Positions 1-8,792 of a stretch of 64,000 nucleotides of DNA are shown here, one piece after another. Source of the stretch: Sphingorhabdus profundilacus. Its GTDB lineage: Bacteria > Pseudomonadota > Alphaproteobacteria > Sphingomonadales > Sphingomonadaceae. The translations under genes and the position numbers were made by a program. The stretch is from the NCBI RefSeq assembly GCF_009769755.1, contig NZ_SDWJ01000001.1, forward strand, positions 62,001-126,000, written 5' to 3'. Under the pieces are notes generated by a model, which saw only the letters and a program-made list of their open reading frames with translations, had not been told where the DNA came from and searched no databases. Position 1 is the first letter of the stretch. Every line of letters begins with the position of its first letter.

Positions 1-756
1 TTCTACATCGGACCTGCCGGGCTTTTCCGGTTCCATCCGAAAGGCAGGAAAGGGTGTCTCGCCATGGCGCCATCCCGCAATGCCAAGATAGATGACAAGC
101 AGCGAGAAGACCACATAGAGCAGGAACTGGTCGAAATAATTGCGCGCAGGGTTAATCAAATTGGCAGCCATAAAACCCAGCCAGATTAAGGCGACAAGGG
201 CCAGGGCGATCAGAAAATTGCGTATCCAGCTTGGATCAAAGTCCACGCCGTCAGTCCTGTTGTCGGCGAGCCATTGGCGGTACAGTCGATATCGACGAAG
301 GGCGGCAATGCCGTAAGCGGCCATAGAGATAAGGGTGGCAAACTCCAACATCGGCGAAATGACCGGGGCGTGAGCAAAACCGTCCCACCAGTTTTTGGTT
401 GCAAGAGGAAGTGGGAAGACAATCGCATCTGCCAGAAACTGGAACAGGACAGGAAGGAAATGCGGCCACCGGCGTGTCGGTAACCTGTCCATCAGGCTTA
501 GGGCGTAGAAATAAATGAGCGGACCGAACGCTAATGTGTAAGAAAAAGGCGCAAAGCTGAGCCATGGCCATTTATCATAAAATCCCGCATAACCTATGAT
601 GTAAGGTGTGATTAGGGCCGCAACAGCCGTAATGAGAAGTGCAAGAAACCGGTTTGCTGTCTTGTTACGGCGGGCACAGAGTAACAAAAACGCGAGGACC
701 AAACCTTGGCCGGCGCAGAGCAGCAATGTGATACTCATAGGGCCAAAGCTGATCAT
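1..756 (-). CDS. Membrane-anchored AraC-type regulator, N-terminal part (cut by left edge)
   Basis: The reading frame is open from position 756 to the left edge with no stop, giving 252 codons of the N-terminal half. The visible part is a chain of about six to seven hydrophobic helices, opening with a short helix followed by an RRNKTANRFLALLI segment and then a GFYDKWPWLSFAPF stretch. This is the usual architecture of AraC-family regulators that carry a polytopic membrane sensor before a C-terminal helix-turn-helix. The helix-turn-helix itself would lie beyond the window, so the family call is inferred from the membrane half only. An alternative in-frame ATG lies at 738; neither start has a strong Shine-Dalgarno sequence. 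It is transcribed away from the YHS gene to its right. Confidence 0.6.
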   Translation of the reverse strand, partial: MISFGPMSITLLLCAGQGLVLAFLLLCARRNKTANRFLALLITAVAALITPYIIGYAGFYDKWPWLSFAPFSYTLAFGPLIYFYALSLMDRLPTRRWPHFLPVLFQFLADAIVFPLPLATKNWWDGFAHAPVISPMLEFATLISMAAYGIAALRRYRLYRQWLADNRTDGVDFDPSWIRNFLIALALVALIWLGFMAANLINPARNYFDQFLLYVVFSLLVIYLGIAGWRHGETPFPAFRMEPEKPGRSDVE

Positions 757-969
757 GCAGCGATATTTGCATCAGACTGTGTCAAATTGAAATCGCAAAT
801 TTGGGCGTCCGCGCAACTACAAACCTCGACACCGAAATGCAGGAATAAGCGGTCTGGTCTGACAGCGCCGGTTGCGCGGATAATCCGCTGGATTGGCAGC
901 CGCAGCGTCACATTGTGGGGTTCAGTCGGCGGCAGTTATCTGGGGACGCCCAGCATCGGTAATGCCGAC
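757..969. other. Intergenic, 213 bp, nothing recognised
   Basis: Holds the upstream region of the AraC-type gene and the end of the YHS gene, both on the minus strand. I see no ORF with a ribosome binding site and no strong hairpin with a T run. Confidence 0.5.
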
Positions 970-1434
970 CTATTTGGCAAGAAGCTTTGGCCAATTGGTG
1001 TTGGCAGAGCGAATGTGGCCCGGAATGTTCTTTTCCCACCTGCTGCCGACTTCGCGATTGTAGTTGAGGTATAGCTTGCCGTTCACAATTTTCCAGACAG
1101 TCGGATCGCCTGACGCGGTGTATCCTTGGCTGACTGCCCAAGCGCAGTAGCCGCCAAATTGAGGGGCGTAGGCTGTTGGATTGGCCTTGAACTTTGCAAG
1201 ATTAGCTGCATTGGCGAAACGATATTCGGCACCCTTGTGGCTAAACTTATAGGCTGCGTTGCCTTTGACCGGCTTTCCATTGGTGAAATAGGCGACGGGG
1301 TCGTAACCTGATACCGCGACATTGCTGAATGTTCCGGTGTAAACCGGCTCGGTTTTGGCAAAGCCTTGAGTAGGATGGAATGCGACTGCACATCCAAGTG
1401 CAGCAGCGGCAATGATAGCAATATATTTGGCCAT
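970..1434 (-). CDS. Secreted YHS domain protein
   Basis: A 154-residue protein with an N-terminal signal peptide (hydrophobic stretch at about 5-18, cleavage probably after GFA near 26). It is followed by a single YHS domain, recognisable by GYDPVAYF, the KFSHKGAEYRFA strand and the FGGYCAWAVSQGY segment that carries the family's conserved Cys. YHS domains are small modules thought to bind metal or act as redox partners; the substrate of stand-alone exported versions is unknown. The gene is probably monocistronic and diverges from the DoxX-like gene across 187 bp. The family is certain; the role is not. Confidence 0.85.
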   Translation of the reverse strand: MAKYIAIIAAAALGCAVAFHPTQGFAKTEPVYTGTFSNVAVSGYDPVAYFTNGKPVKGNAAYKFSHKGAEYRFANAANLAKFKANPTAYAPQFGGYCAWAVSQGYTASGDPTVWKIVNGKLYLNYNREVGSRWEKNIPGHIRSANTNWPKLLAK

Positions 1435-1621
1435 GAATCATCCTTCGCAAAACGTGCAATCGTTTCATGTTCATTCGTGACCTTGGACCCCCCGGTTACA
1501 ATTTTTTGGCGAAGACGGGCCCAACCCCGTTCGTGCATTGAAACGATAACCAAAGGTGATTTTATCCTCGGGCTAGTATTTGGCATTTGTTCCTCATCGG
1601 AACCACCGAGGAGGAAATGCC

Positions 1622-2098
1622 ATGTTACGCAAATATCTGCCGATTGTACTAACGCTCTACATAGCGTTCGTGTTCATCCAGTCGTTGTTTTTCAAGTTCA
1701 CCAATTCGCCGGAGACGCAGTATATCTTCGGCACCCTGGATGCATGGAGTGGCTCGTTCGGCTGGCCAGGGCTGTTTGCGCCTACCGGTATTTTCTCCCA
1801 ATATGTCGTCGGAACCGGCGAGCTGATCGCTTCGGCCATCTTGTTAGCAGCACTGTCCAATGGCTTTCGCATTCTTCGTCCGCTCGGCGCGTTGATGGCG
1901 ATTGGCGTTATTTCCGGTGCGATCTTTTTTCATTTGTTCACGCCACTGGGCGTATCCGTGCTCAACACCGACGGAACGCACGACGGCGGCGAGCTTTTTG
2001 CGCTGGCTTGCGGAGTCTGGATATCAGCCGCCGCCTTGCTGTGGATGAGCCGCGATACGATTGCCGACCTTATCGGTCGCGTTCGCGGAGCGCGCTGA
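1622..2098 (+). CDS. DoxX-like integral membrane protein
   Basis: A 158-residue protein with four predicted transmembrane helices. The start at 1622 is chosen because GAGGAGGAA lies at ideal spacing upstream; an in-frame start at 1580 has no such site. The pattern of an early FKFT motif, a GTGELIAS helix and a GAIFFHLFTPLG segment matches small membrane proteins annotated as DoxX family, whose function in this group is undefined. It ends one base before the ATG of the following DedA-like gene, so the two are co-transcribed and probably translationally coupled. Confidence 0.65.
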   Translation: MLRKYLPIVLTLYIAFVFIQSLFFKFTNSPETQYIFGTLDAWSGSFGWPGLFAPTGIFSQYVVGTGELIASAILLAALSNGFRILRPLGALMAIGVISGAIFFHLFTPLGVSVLNTDGTHDGGELFALACGVWISAAALLWMSRDTIADLIGRVRGAR

Positions 2099-2099
2099 A

Positions 2100-2669
2100 A
2101 TGCCTAGCGAGCTTCTCCTGTCGCTCAGCCAGCAGCCATTGCTGCTCGGTCTGACCCTGTTTGCAGCCACTTTTGTGGCAGAAGATGTGGCAACGGTCGC
2201 GGCTGGCGTGCTGGTCGCACGGACCGGCGCCGATCCATTCGCGGCGCTATCCGCCGTGATTCTGGGCACCGCGGTTGGCGATCTGGCTCTCTATCTGCTG
2301 GGCCGATGGGGCGGCAACTCAAAATTAGGACGCAAGTTACGCGGCCGTGCCGATGTACAGCGCGCCGAAGGCTGGATATCGGGCCGGGTTCTGGCTTTGG
2401 TGTTTGCCGCGCGCTTCCTGCCCGGATCACGCCTGCCGGTGTTTACCGCCAGCGGCCTGGTCGCAGCACCGTTTGCCGCCGTTGCCGCAATCATCGCCGT
2501 TACTACTCCGTTCTGGACAGGCGCGCTGTTTGCCGTCGCCCATTATGCAGGCGAAGCAGGTGCACAGCAACTGATTACCGCCGCACTGCCTGCGGGCATG
2601 GCGCTCTTGCTTGGGTCTTTATGCTTCCGTTGGGCAAAGGCCAAGATTTTCGAACCGAAACTCACATAG
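2100..2669 (+). CDS. DedA/VTT-type membrane protein
   Basis: A 189-residue polytopic inner-membrane protein. It shows the DedA/VTT hallmarks: an acidic AEDV near the first helix, small-residue-rich helices, GTAVGDLALYLLGRWGG, and a basic amphipathic segment with AARFLPGSRLP in the re-entrant region. DedA proteins act in lipid (often undecaprenyl phosphate) translocation and membrane homeostasis; the exact substrate here cannot be read. The ATG at 2100 overlaps the end of the preceding gene by design (TGAAATG). The TPR gene starts 21 bp downstream, so all may share one transcript. Confidence 0.75.
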   Translation: MPSELLLSLSQQPLLLGLTLFAATFVAEDVATVAAGVLVARTGADPFAALSAVILGTAVGDLALYLLGRWGGNSKLGRKLRGRADVQRAEGWISGRVLALVFAARFLPGSRLPVFTASGLVAAPFAAVAAIIAVTTPFWTGALFAVAHYAGEAGAQQLITAALPAGMALLLGSLCFRWAKAKIFEPKLT

Positions 2670-2690
2670 AATAACTGAGAGGATAGCATC

Positions 2691-3914
2691 ATGAACGAGG
2701 AATATTTCCATCTGCCAATAACGACTATCTCGCCGCCCGCTGCATCGGCGATTCACGCCTTTGCTGAAGAATTGCTCAGCCACGGCGCTGGCGCGAAGAT
2801 CATCTTCGATGCCGTGGCCGAGGACCGTGAATGTGCGCTTGGCCATGCCTATGCAGCGGCAGTGTTTCTAACACAGATGACGTGCGAGGGTCAGGCGCAG
2901 GCCGCTCCGCATATCGCGGCAGCCTTGGACAATAATGCCTTGTGCAGTGAACGCGAGAAAGGAACGATTGATGCGATCGCGGCGTGGGGTTGCGGCGATG
3001 AGCGGTCGGCGATTTCGTCGCTGCGCCGCGTCGTCGAATGCGCGCCGCATGATCTGGTTGCGGCAAAACTCTGCCAGATACTCGAATTGAGCAAGGGCGA
3101 TATCATCGGCATGTTGAGGACTTCGGGTATGGCGGCTTCGGTTGAAGGGCGAAGCGGATATGCACTTGGGCTTCATGCCTTCGCGCTGGAGCAAGCAGGT
3201 CATGCCGAGCTGGCCGTTCGCTTTGCGCGCCGGGCAATCGATATCAATCCAGATCGCGACCCTTGGGCGCAGCACGCGTTGGCTCATGCCCTGCTGGCGA
3301 TGGAACAGCCTGTTGAGGCGCGGGCGTTTCTTCATAGTGTTTCGCAAAGCTGGGACCGCTGCTCATCCTTCATGTTGACGCATAATTGGTGGCATCTGGC
3401 GTTGATCGAGCTTGAGCTGGGTAACAAGGCGGCGGCACTTGCGCTGTTCGACGACAGGGTCTGGGGCCAACGAAAAGGCCATGCACAAGACCAGATAAAC
3501 GCAATATCGCTGCTGTTCCGGTTGGAAATGCAGGGCGTCCGGCCCGCGGCTCGATGGGATGAGATTGCAATATATGTCGAGGGACGTGTTACCGACCGCG
3601 TCAATGGCTTCCTTGATCTGCATTATCTGATTACACTGCTGAAAAGCGGGCGGACCGATGCGGCAACGCGCCTGACCCAATTGTTGCAGCGCGACCGGGT
3701 CGCGGGCGCAACTGCCAATGCTATCCAGTCTTATTCTGCGGAAAATTTCCGCGAAGCCGCAGCGGCTCTCGCCCCTGTCTGTCATCATCTTTCTGAACTC
3801 GGCGGCAGTAATGTCCAGCGCGAACTGTTCGAATCGATCTTTGTCGACAGCGTCCAACGCTCACGCTGCCAAACCGTTTCTTCCGCTCACGATTATAGTC
3901 GTGTCGCAGCCTGA
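2691..3914 (+). CDS. TTC38-family tetratricopeptide repeat protein
   Basis: A 407-residue soluble protein built from helical repeats without a signal peptide. The segment SFMLTHNWWHLALIELELG is the diagnostic region of the TTC38-like family, which occurs in animals (TTC38) and in many proteobacteria; no biochemical function is established. A short Shine-Dalgarno (GAGAGGATAG) precedes the ATG. The next gene, an ATP-grasp enzyme, begins within about 23 bp of its stop, and that gene overlaps a serine hydrolase, so the three form a unit. The repeat protein may be a scaffold for the two enzymes, but this is inference from position only. Confidence 0.75.
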   Translation: MNEEYFHLPITTISPPAASAIHAFAEELLSHGAGAKIIFDAVAEDRECALGHAYAAAVFLTQMTCEGQAQAAPHIAAALDNNALCSEREKGTIDAIAAWGCGDERSAISSLRRVVECAPHDLVAAKLCQILELSKGDIIGMLRTSGMAASVEGRSGYALGLHAFALEQAGHAELAVRFARRAIDINPDRDPWAQHALAHALLAMEQPVEARAFLHSVSQSWDRCSSFMLTHNWWHLALIELELGNKAAALALFDDRVWGQRKGHAQDQINAISLLFRLEMQGVRPAARWDEIAIYVEGRVTDRVNGFLDLHYLITLLKSGRTDAATRLTQLLQRDRVAGATANAIQSYSAENFREAAAALAPVCHHLSELGGSNVQRELFESIFVDSVQRSRCQTVSSAHDYSRVAA

Positions 3915-3936
3915 AGGCCTAATAGCGGGATCGGCG

Positions 3937-5010
3937 ATGCCGCCGTTCGGGGATGGCCCGGCCTTGTCACATTTCGAGTTCTGGCCTGCCTGGAAATTCT
4001 ACGCGCCGGTGTGGCTCTGGATTGGTTGCCTGATGTTCCGGCATCGAAGCATCCGTGCGCCGCTCGTCGCAAATCCGGGTTTTCCGGCTGGCGGGTTGGT
4101 CGGTGAAAGGAAGAGCGAGCTTTTTGCGCGTTTAAGTGGCCCCGAACGCAGGCATCTGCCCGATTATGTCGTGGTAGAACGCCTTGATGCAGCATTCGAT
4201 GTGCAATGGCAATCAATCGAGGCGGCTATCGAGACTGCGGGCCTGGAATATCCCATGGTTGCCAAGCCCGATATCGGTTGTCGCGGTGCGGGTGTCCGCC
4301 CCGTCCGTTGTCCCGCCGAATTGCGCCAATATGCCGAAGACTTTCCGAAGGGCGAAACATTCCTAGTCCAACGCATGATCGATGTCGAAGGCGAAGCAGG
4401 TGTTTTTTATGTCCGGGAGCCCGGTTCAAAATCAGGCCATATCCACTCGCTGACGCTTAAATATTTTCCGCATATTGTTGGCGATGGTCGTTCGACCTTG
4501 CGTCAGCTAATCCTCGCGGATACCCGTGCAGGCATGGTACCCCAGCTATATCTCGGGCGGTTCGGTAATGCGTTGGACAGCATCGTTCCAATGGGCGAAA
4601 GTCGGCGGCTGGTTTTCTCTGGCAGTCATTCGAAAGGTGCGATTTTCCGGAATGGCAACGACTATGTCACAGAAGCGATGCGCGCGCGGTTCGACGCGAT
4701 TGCCGATGCTATCGATGGCTTCCATTTCGGCCGCTTCGATGTCCGATTTGCTGACTTTGCGGCATTCCAGCGCGGCGAGGATTTTGCTATCATTGAATAT
4801 AATGGCGCAGGTGCTGAAATGACGCATATCTGGGATAGTCGTACAACAGTGCTGGAGGCATGGAGCACATTGTTCCGTCAGTTTTCGATGCTGTTCAAGG
4901 TCGGTGCAGCAAATCGCAAACGCGGTGCGCGCCCCGAAGGCTGGCAGAGCTTCTTTCGGCAATGGAAGCGTGAAAAGTCATTAGTTGACCAATATCCTGT
5001 GACAGGATGA
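3937..5010 (+). CDS. ATP-grasp ligase-like protein with N-terminal membrane segment
   Basis: A 357-residue protein from the ATG at 3937. It opens with an aromatic HFEFWPAWKFYAPVWLW stretch that looks like a membrane or interfacial anchor, then a basic linker. An ATP-grasp fold follows: MVAKPDIGCRGAGVRPV supplies the ATP-binding Lys and glycine loop, ETFLVQRMIDVEGEAGVFYVR the hinge, and FGRFDVRFADF with DFAIIEYNGAGAE the Mg-binding end of the site. The family joins a carboxylate to an amine or thiol; the substrate is not deducible. The frame is open upstream to 3718, so a GTG at 3901 or an ATG at 3811 could also be the start. Its stop overlaps the next start (ATGA). Confidence 0.7.
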   Translation: MPPFGDGPALSHFEFWPAWKFYAPVWLWIGCLMFRHRSIRAPLVANPGFPAGGLVGERKSELFARLSGPERRHLPDYVVVERLDAAFDVQWQSIEAAIETAGLEYPMVAKPDIGCRGAGVRPVRCPAELRQYAEDFPKGETFLVQRMIDVEGEAGVFYVREPGSKSGHIHSLTLKYFPHIVGDGRSTLRQLILADTRAGMVPQLYLGRFGNALDSIVPMGESRRLVFSGSHSKGAIFRNGNDYVTEAMRARFDAIADAIDGFHFGRFDVRFADFAAFQRGEDFAIIEYNGAGAEMTHIWDSRTTVLEAWSTLFRQFSMLFKVGAANRKRGARPEGWQSFFRQWKREKSLVDQYPVTG

Positions 5011-6191
5011 CATTACCCCCTCCGCTAGATTGGCAGATCGCCAAGATTGGTCCGGGACAAGAGGTGCCGCCCGAACATCGCGTGACGCGCGAAAACTGGA
5101 GGCTCTATCCCTATTCACGCTGGGCCTTCCAGCACACAAGGGAGCTTGTACCTTCGCGCGCGCTGTGCCGCAGTACTGCCCCACGCCGTCTCGACGAAGG
5201 TTTTGTTCCGTTGGATGATTTGCCTAGTGTTGGGGACGACGCCGGTGGTGCAATCAGTTGGGCCGAATTTGAAGCGCAGACCTACACCGACGCAATGCTG
5301 ATCATCCACAACGGGACGATCATCCACGAACGCTACTATAATGGCATGACGCGGCACACACCGCACCACGCTTTCTCGGTCAGCAAGTCGTTCATTGGGC
5401 TCTTGGCAGAAAGCATGATTGCCGATGACGTGCTAGATAAGGACGCTCCCGTTACGACCTATGTTCCTGAACTTGCCGACAGCGGTTTTGCCAAGGTAGA
5501 CGTCCACCATCTTCTCGATATGACCGATGGCGTTGCGTTCGATGAAGATTATGCCAATCCGGGTGCTGATGTGCATCGTTATTCGGCGAATTATTGGACG
5601 CCTGCGCTGGCTGATGGCGGCGTTCGCGCAGCGTTAGCAAGGCTTACTGGACGAGATCATGATCCCGGTAGCGACTTTTCCTATCGCACCCCGGTCACCG
5701 ATGCCTTGGGCTGGGTGATTGCTCGGGCGGGCGGAAAGCGGCTTGCCGACCTGTTCTACGAACGGATGTGGCAACCCGCAGGTTGCGCGGATGAAGGGCA
5801 TTTTCTCGTCGATACCGCAGGCGACGAAATTGCTGCATCGGGCCTGAACACCACGGCCCGGGATATGGCGCGGCTGGCGTTACTCGTAAGTGAAGGCACG
5901 GGAATTCCAACTGCGGCGCGGGCCAGCATCCTGAGCGGTGGCAACCGCGACCTCTATGCCAAATCAAAATATGCTGAACGATCACGCGGCTCCTACGGCA
6001 GCCAGTGGTGGGTCGCGCATGATGGCTTCGGATCGATTTCAGCGTTAGGTGTCTATGGCCAGCGCGTTCACATCGAGACGGAAACGGGACTGATTATGAT
6101 CCGCTTTGGCTCGCATCCATTGGCGTCAAATCTCCACACAGACGGTTTGCACAGGCGGGCATTCGAGGCTCTTCGCAATTTCCTGCGCTAG
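5007..6191 (+). CDS. Serine hydrolase of the beta-lactamase/NylB family
   Basis: A 394-residue protein with the class C beta-lactamase fold. Ser124-Val-Ser-Lys127 gives the SxxK nucleophile and general base, and Tyr226 (FSYRTP) fits the second catalytic tyrosine. The overall layout is that of 6-aminohexanoate-dimer hydrolase (NylB) and related esterases. No signal peptide is seen, so it is probably cytoplasmic, which argues against a beta-lactamase or penicillin-binding role. It overlaps the ATP-grasp gene by 4 bp, suggesting paired ligation and hydrolysis of amide or ester bonds in one pathway. The natural substrate is unknown. Confidence 0.8.
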   Translation: MTLPPPLDWQIAKIGPGQEVPPEHRVTRENWRLYPYSRWAFQHTRELVPSRALCRSTAPRRLDEGFVPLDDLPSVGDDAGGAISWAEFEAQTYTDAMLIIHNGTIIHERYYNGMTRHTPHHAFSVSKSFIGLLAESMIADDVLDKDAPVTTYVPELADSGFAKVDVHHLLDMTDGVAFDEDYANPGADVHRYSANYWTPALADGGVRAALARLTGRDHDPGSDFSYRTPVTDALGWVIARAGGKRLADLFYERMWQPAGCADEGHFLVDTAGDEIAASGLNTTARDMARLALLVSEGTGIPTAARASILSGGNRDLYAKSKYAERSRGSYGSQWWVAHDGFGSISALGVYGQRVHIETETGLIMIRFGSHPLASNLHTDGLHRRAFEALRNFLR

Positions 6192-6281
6192 ATGGTTGCA
6201 ATGAACAGGTGCTTTTTGACGCTTATTCTGTAAGTCATCCCGTCGCACGGTATCGCTTTTCGGTGCCCCATTCTTTGGCCT

Positions 6282-7004
6282 TCAATACATATGCTGGCCG
6301 CCGTTGATGCTGATCGTTGAGCCGGTGATGAAACTGCTTTCTTCGGCACACAGAAACGCGACAACGCGGGCAATTTCATGAGCCTCACCCAGTCTGCCGA
6401 CCGGCACTTTGGCAACGATTTTGGCCAGTTGTTCAGGAGGGACAGCAGCGACCATGTCAGTGTTGATATAGCCTGGAGCGACGGTATTTACGGTAACGCC
6501 GAACCGCGCGCCTTCCTGCGCCAGCGCTTTGGTGAATCCGTGGATTGCGGCTTTGGTCGCCGAATAATTGACCTGTCCGAATTGCCCTGCCTGACCATTG
6601 ATCGAGCCGATGTTGACGATCCGGCCCCATCCGCGCTCGCGCATTGCGGGCAAAACTGCCTTCACCATATTGAAGCCGCCGGTCAGGTTGGTATCGACTA
6701 CATCGGACCAATCTTCGCGCGACATTTTCAGTACCGAGGAGTCGCGCGTAATCCCTGCATTATTGATGAGGACATCGACCGGTCCCAATGTCGCCGTGAT
6801 CTGATCGACAGCCGTATGGCAGTCGTCGTAATCGGCGACATTCCACTGGAAGCTGTCGATCCCTGTTCGCTCCGTAAAGGAACGCGCTCGCTCGACATCG
6901 CCGACAAAGCTCGCAGCAACGCTGAAGCCAATATCGCGCAATGCAATGCTCACTGCTTCGCCGATTCCGCGAGTACCTCCGGTTACGACCGCAACGCGTG
7001 TCAT
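6282..7004 (-). CDS. phaB: Acetoacetyl-CoA reductase
   Basis: A 240-residue NADPH-dependent short-chain dehydrogenase. TGGTRGIGEA is the cofactor glycine motif and NYSATKA carries the catalytic Tyr and Lys. The block RIVNIGSINGQAGQFGQ is the signature of PhaB proteins, which reduce acetoacetyl-CoA to (R)-3-hydroxybutyryl-CoA for polyhydroxybutyrate synthesis. It is the last gene of a minus-strand run with phasin, patatin-like, NADH dehydrogenase and 3-hydroxybutyrate dehydrogenase genes. The PHA synthase is not in the window. Confidence 0.9.
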   Translation of the reverse strand: MTRVAVVTGGTRGIGEAVSIALRDIGFSVAASFVGDVERARSFTERTGIDSFQWNVADYDDCHTAVDQITATLGPVDVLINNAGITRDSSVLKMSREDWSDVVDTNLTGGFNMVKAVLPAMRERGWGRIVNIGSINGQAGQFGQVNYSATKAAIHGFTKALAQEGARFGVTVNTVAPGYINTDMVAAVPPEQLAKIVAKVPVGRLGEAHEIARVVAFLCAEESSFITGSTISINGGQHMY

Positions 7005-7093
7005 AGATTCTCTCCTAATTTAGGTCGAATATCAGGCGCACCACAGCGTTTGCTTTAATCGAAGCATTGCGGTCAGTGGCGCTTGAATTATCG

Positions 7094-7591
7094 TTATTCT
7101 TTCATCAGATCCTTGATCTGAGCGGCTGTAATCGCCTGTTTCTGCAGCGGCTCGAACATTGCGGTCAGTGTCTGAAACATCGTCTGGGAAAGCTTCGAAT
7201 ATTCCGCGATGGCCGTGGTAAACTCGGTGCGTGCAAATTCACTTTGAAGCTGGATCAGTTCCGGTGCAGTTCTGGCAAGCGCCATGGTCCGGCCAGCAGT
7301 CGTCGTTCGTTCGAACGTCTGTTTTCCGTAATCGGCAACTTCCTGCGCTATAACCTGCATGCCACCAGCAGCGGCTCGCGAGGATTCGAGCAGTGCATCG
7401 ACATTGCCGCGGGTCATCTCCGTGACCACGCCCACGGTCTTCATGCTCTGCTCCATCGCTTCGCGGGATTTCGTGGCGATCTGTTCAAAGCTGGCTTTTG
7501 CCATCGTAATCGCCTGTTCAGCCTGCGCCGTCATCAGAGCTGCCGGGCCTGGCGTTACCGATTCTGCATTCTTCTTGGTCATATTACTCAT
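7094..7591 (-). CDS. Phasin family protein (PHB granule surface)
   Basis: A 165-residue alpha-helical amphipathic protein without signal peptide or transmembrane segments, rich in Ala, Gln, Thr and Met. Its phasin-domain pattern (AITMAKASFEQIATKSREAMEQ followed by long helices) matches proteins that coat polyhydroxyalkanoate granules and control their size. It lies 89 bp upstream of phaB on the same strand, which supports the assignment. The name phaP would be appropriate, but this alphaproteobacterial phasin group is diverse, so no symbol is given. Confidence 0.85.
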   Translation of the reverse strand: MSNMTKKNAESVTPGPAALMTAQAEQAITMAKASFEQIATKSREAMEQSMKTVGVVTEMTRGNVDALLESSRAAAGGMQVIAQEVADYGKQTFERTTTAGRTMALARTAPELIQLQSEFARTEFTTAIAEYSKLSQTMFQTLTAMFEPLQKQAITAAQIKDLMKE

Positions 7592-7633
7592 CAGTCTATC
7601 CTTTCCATTATTTGTTTCGGGTATTGCCCCCGT

Positions 7634-8779
7634 TCAATAGGCGGGCGGGGTTTCTACTATTTTGCCTGCCATTGCTTCGTGCAGGACGAACCCTTCCAAC
7701 GGATCGGCTTCTGCCCGCCAAGGTGCCTTTGCGAGCATCTCGCTGGTGTGCGCGTAGCCGGCCTCCCAGCGATTGCGAATGCCGCCGGGGCTGAAATCCA
7801 CGTCTTTGGTATGGTCTTCATTGTCGAGTTGCGGCGCGAGCAGGCGGACGACGTGCATTGTCGTCGAACAGCCATAGCTTCGCATCGTCTTCAGATCTTC
7901 GTTCGATACGGCATCGGGCGGGACAAGCTGGGCAAGTTGCTGGATGATGTGGCGCAATTTGTGCAGCTGCCGCTGGCGTTTGATATGCGTATTGCCCCGG
8001 CTCGAATATTGGACATCCTTTTGCCGGTTGGTGACGTCCCAGATCGACTGCGGCTCAGCGCCGTGCGGGTTCCACAGGTGCACAGCAAAGACGATGGCGT
8101 TGCTTCTGGGGTTGTCGTCAAACACCGCTTCGACCGGCGTGTTGGACACGATGCCGCCGTCCCAATAGAGCTCCCCGTCAATGCGGACGGCGGGGAAGGC
8201 GGGCGGGAGTGCTCCCGAAGCCATGACATGGCGCAAATCAAGCGGCATATCGCGCGAGTCGAAATAGTGCATTTCGCTGGTCTGGACATTCGCCGCACCG
8301 ACGGTCAGCCGTGTCGGACCTGAATTGACCAAATCGAAATCGACAAGTTCAGTCAAGTTATCACGCAGTGGGTCAACCGAGTAATAGCCAGCATGTTCGG
8401 CGCCTAGCGGTATTCTCTGGCCCATGAACGCAAGCGGATTGGGTTTGAAAAAACCGGGAATACCCGACATTACTGCGTTCATCGTTCGCAACGGGGCAAA
8501 CATATTCGCCATCGGGCCGTCAAAAAACTGGCCATGTTCGACCCGCCGCCAGAATTCGCGAAGCTTGTCGAGCCGGTCGCCAGGTGCATTGCCGGCAATC
8601 AGCGCTGCGTTGATAGCGCCGATGGAGGTTCCAATCACCCAGTCAGGTTCGATACCGGCTTCCTGAAGCGCTTGGTAGACGCCGGCCTGATAAGCTCCTA
8701 GCGCGCCTCCGCCTTGGAACACCAGTACGGTCTGGCCGAAGGCGGAGATTTCCTTTTTGAGGTTCTGGGTCATCGTCAT
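7634..8779 (-). CDS. Patatin-like phospholipase (DUF3734 type)
   Basis: A 381-residue protein. The start at 8779 is preceded by AAAGGAAA; a longer open frame to 9106 runs into the neighbouring gene and is rejected. FQGGGALGAYQAG is the oxyanion loop, GTSIGAINAAL holds the nucleophile Ser in GxSxG, and DGGIVSN provides the catalytic Asp, completing the Ser-Asp dyad of patatin lipases. The C-terminal third (about 270-381) fits the DUF3734 extension. Patatin-like proteins of this type are common beside 3-hydroxybutyrate dehydrogenase genes, where they may act in granule or lipid turnover. The actual substrate is unproven. Confidence 0.85.
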   Translation of the reverse strand: MTMTQNLKKEISAFGQTVLVFQGGGALGAYQAGVYQALQEAGIEPDWVIGTSIGAINAALIAGNAPGDRLDKLREFWRRVEHGQFFDGPMANMFAPLRTMNAVMSGIPGFFKPNPLAFMGQRIPLGAEHAGYYSVDPLRDNLTELVDFDLVNSGPTRLTVGAANVQTSEMHYFDSRDMPLDLRHVMASGALPPAFPAVRIDGELYWDGGIVSNTPVEAVFDDNPRSNAIVFAVHLWNPHGAEPQSIWDVTNRQKDVQYSSRGNTHIKRQRQLHKLRHIIQQLAQLVPPDAVSNEDLKTMRSYGCSTTMHVVRLLAPQLDNEDHTKDVDFSPGGIRNRWEAGYAHTSEMLAKAPWRAEADPLEGFVLHEAMAGKIVETPPAY

Positions 8780-8792
8780 TTTCCTTTGATGT

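Noticed and set aside
5007-6191. Serine hydrolase as a class C beta-lactamase
   Set aside because: No signal peptide, and length and residue pattern fit NylB-like hydrolases better.
7067-8323. 418-codon plus-strand ORF opposite phasin and patatin genes
   Set aside because: Antisense shadow: its protein is rich in Cys, His and Arg as expected from the reverse of GC-rich coding DNA, while the minus frames carry clear motifs.
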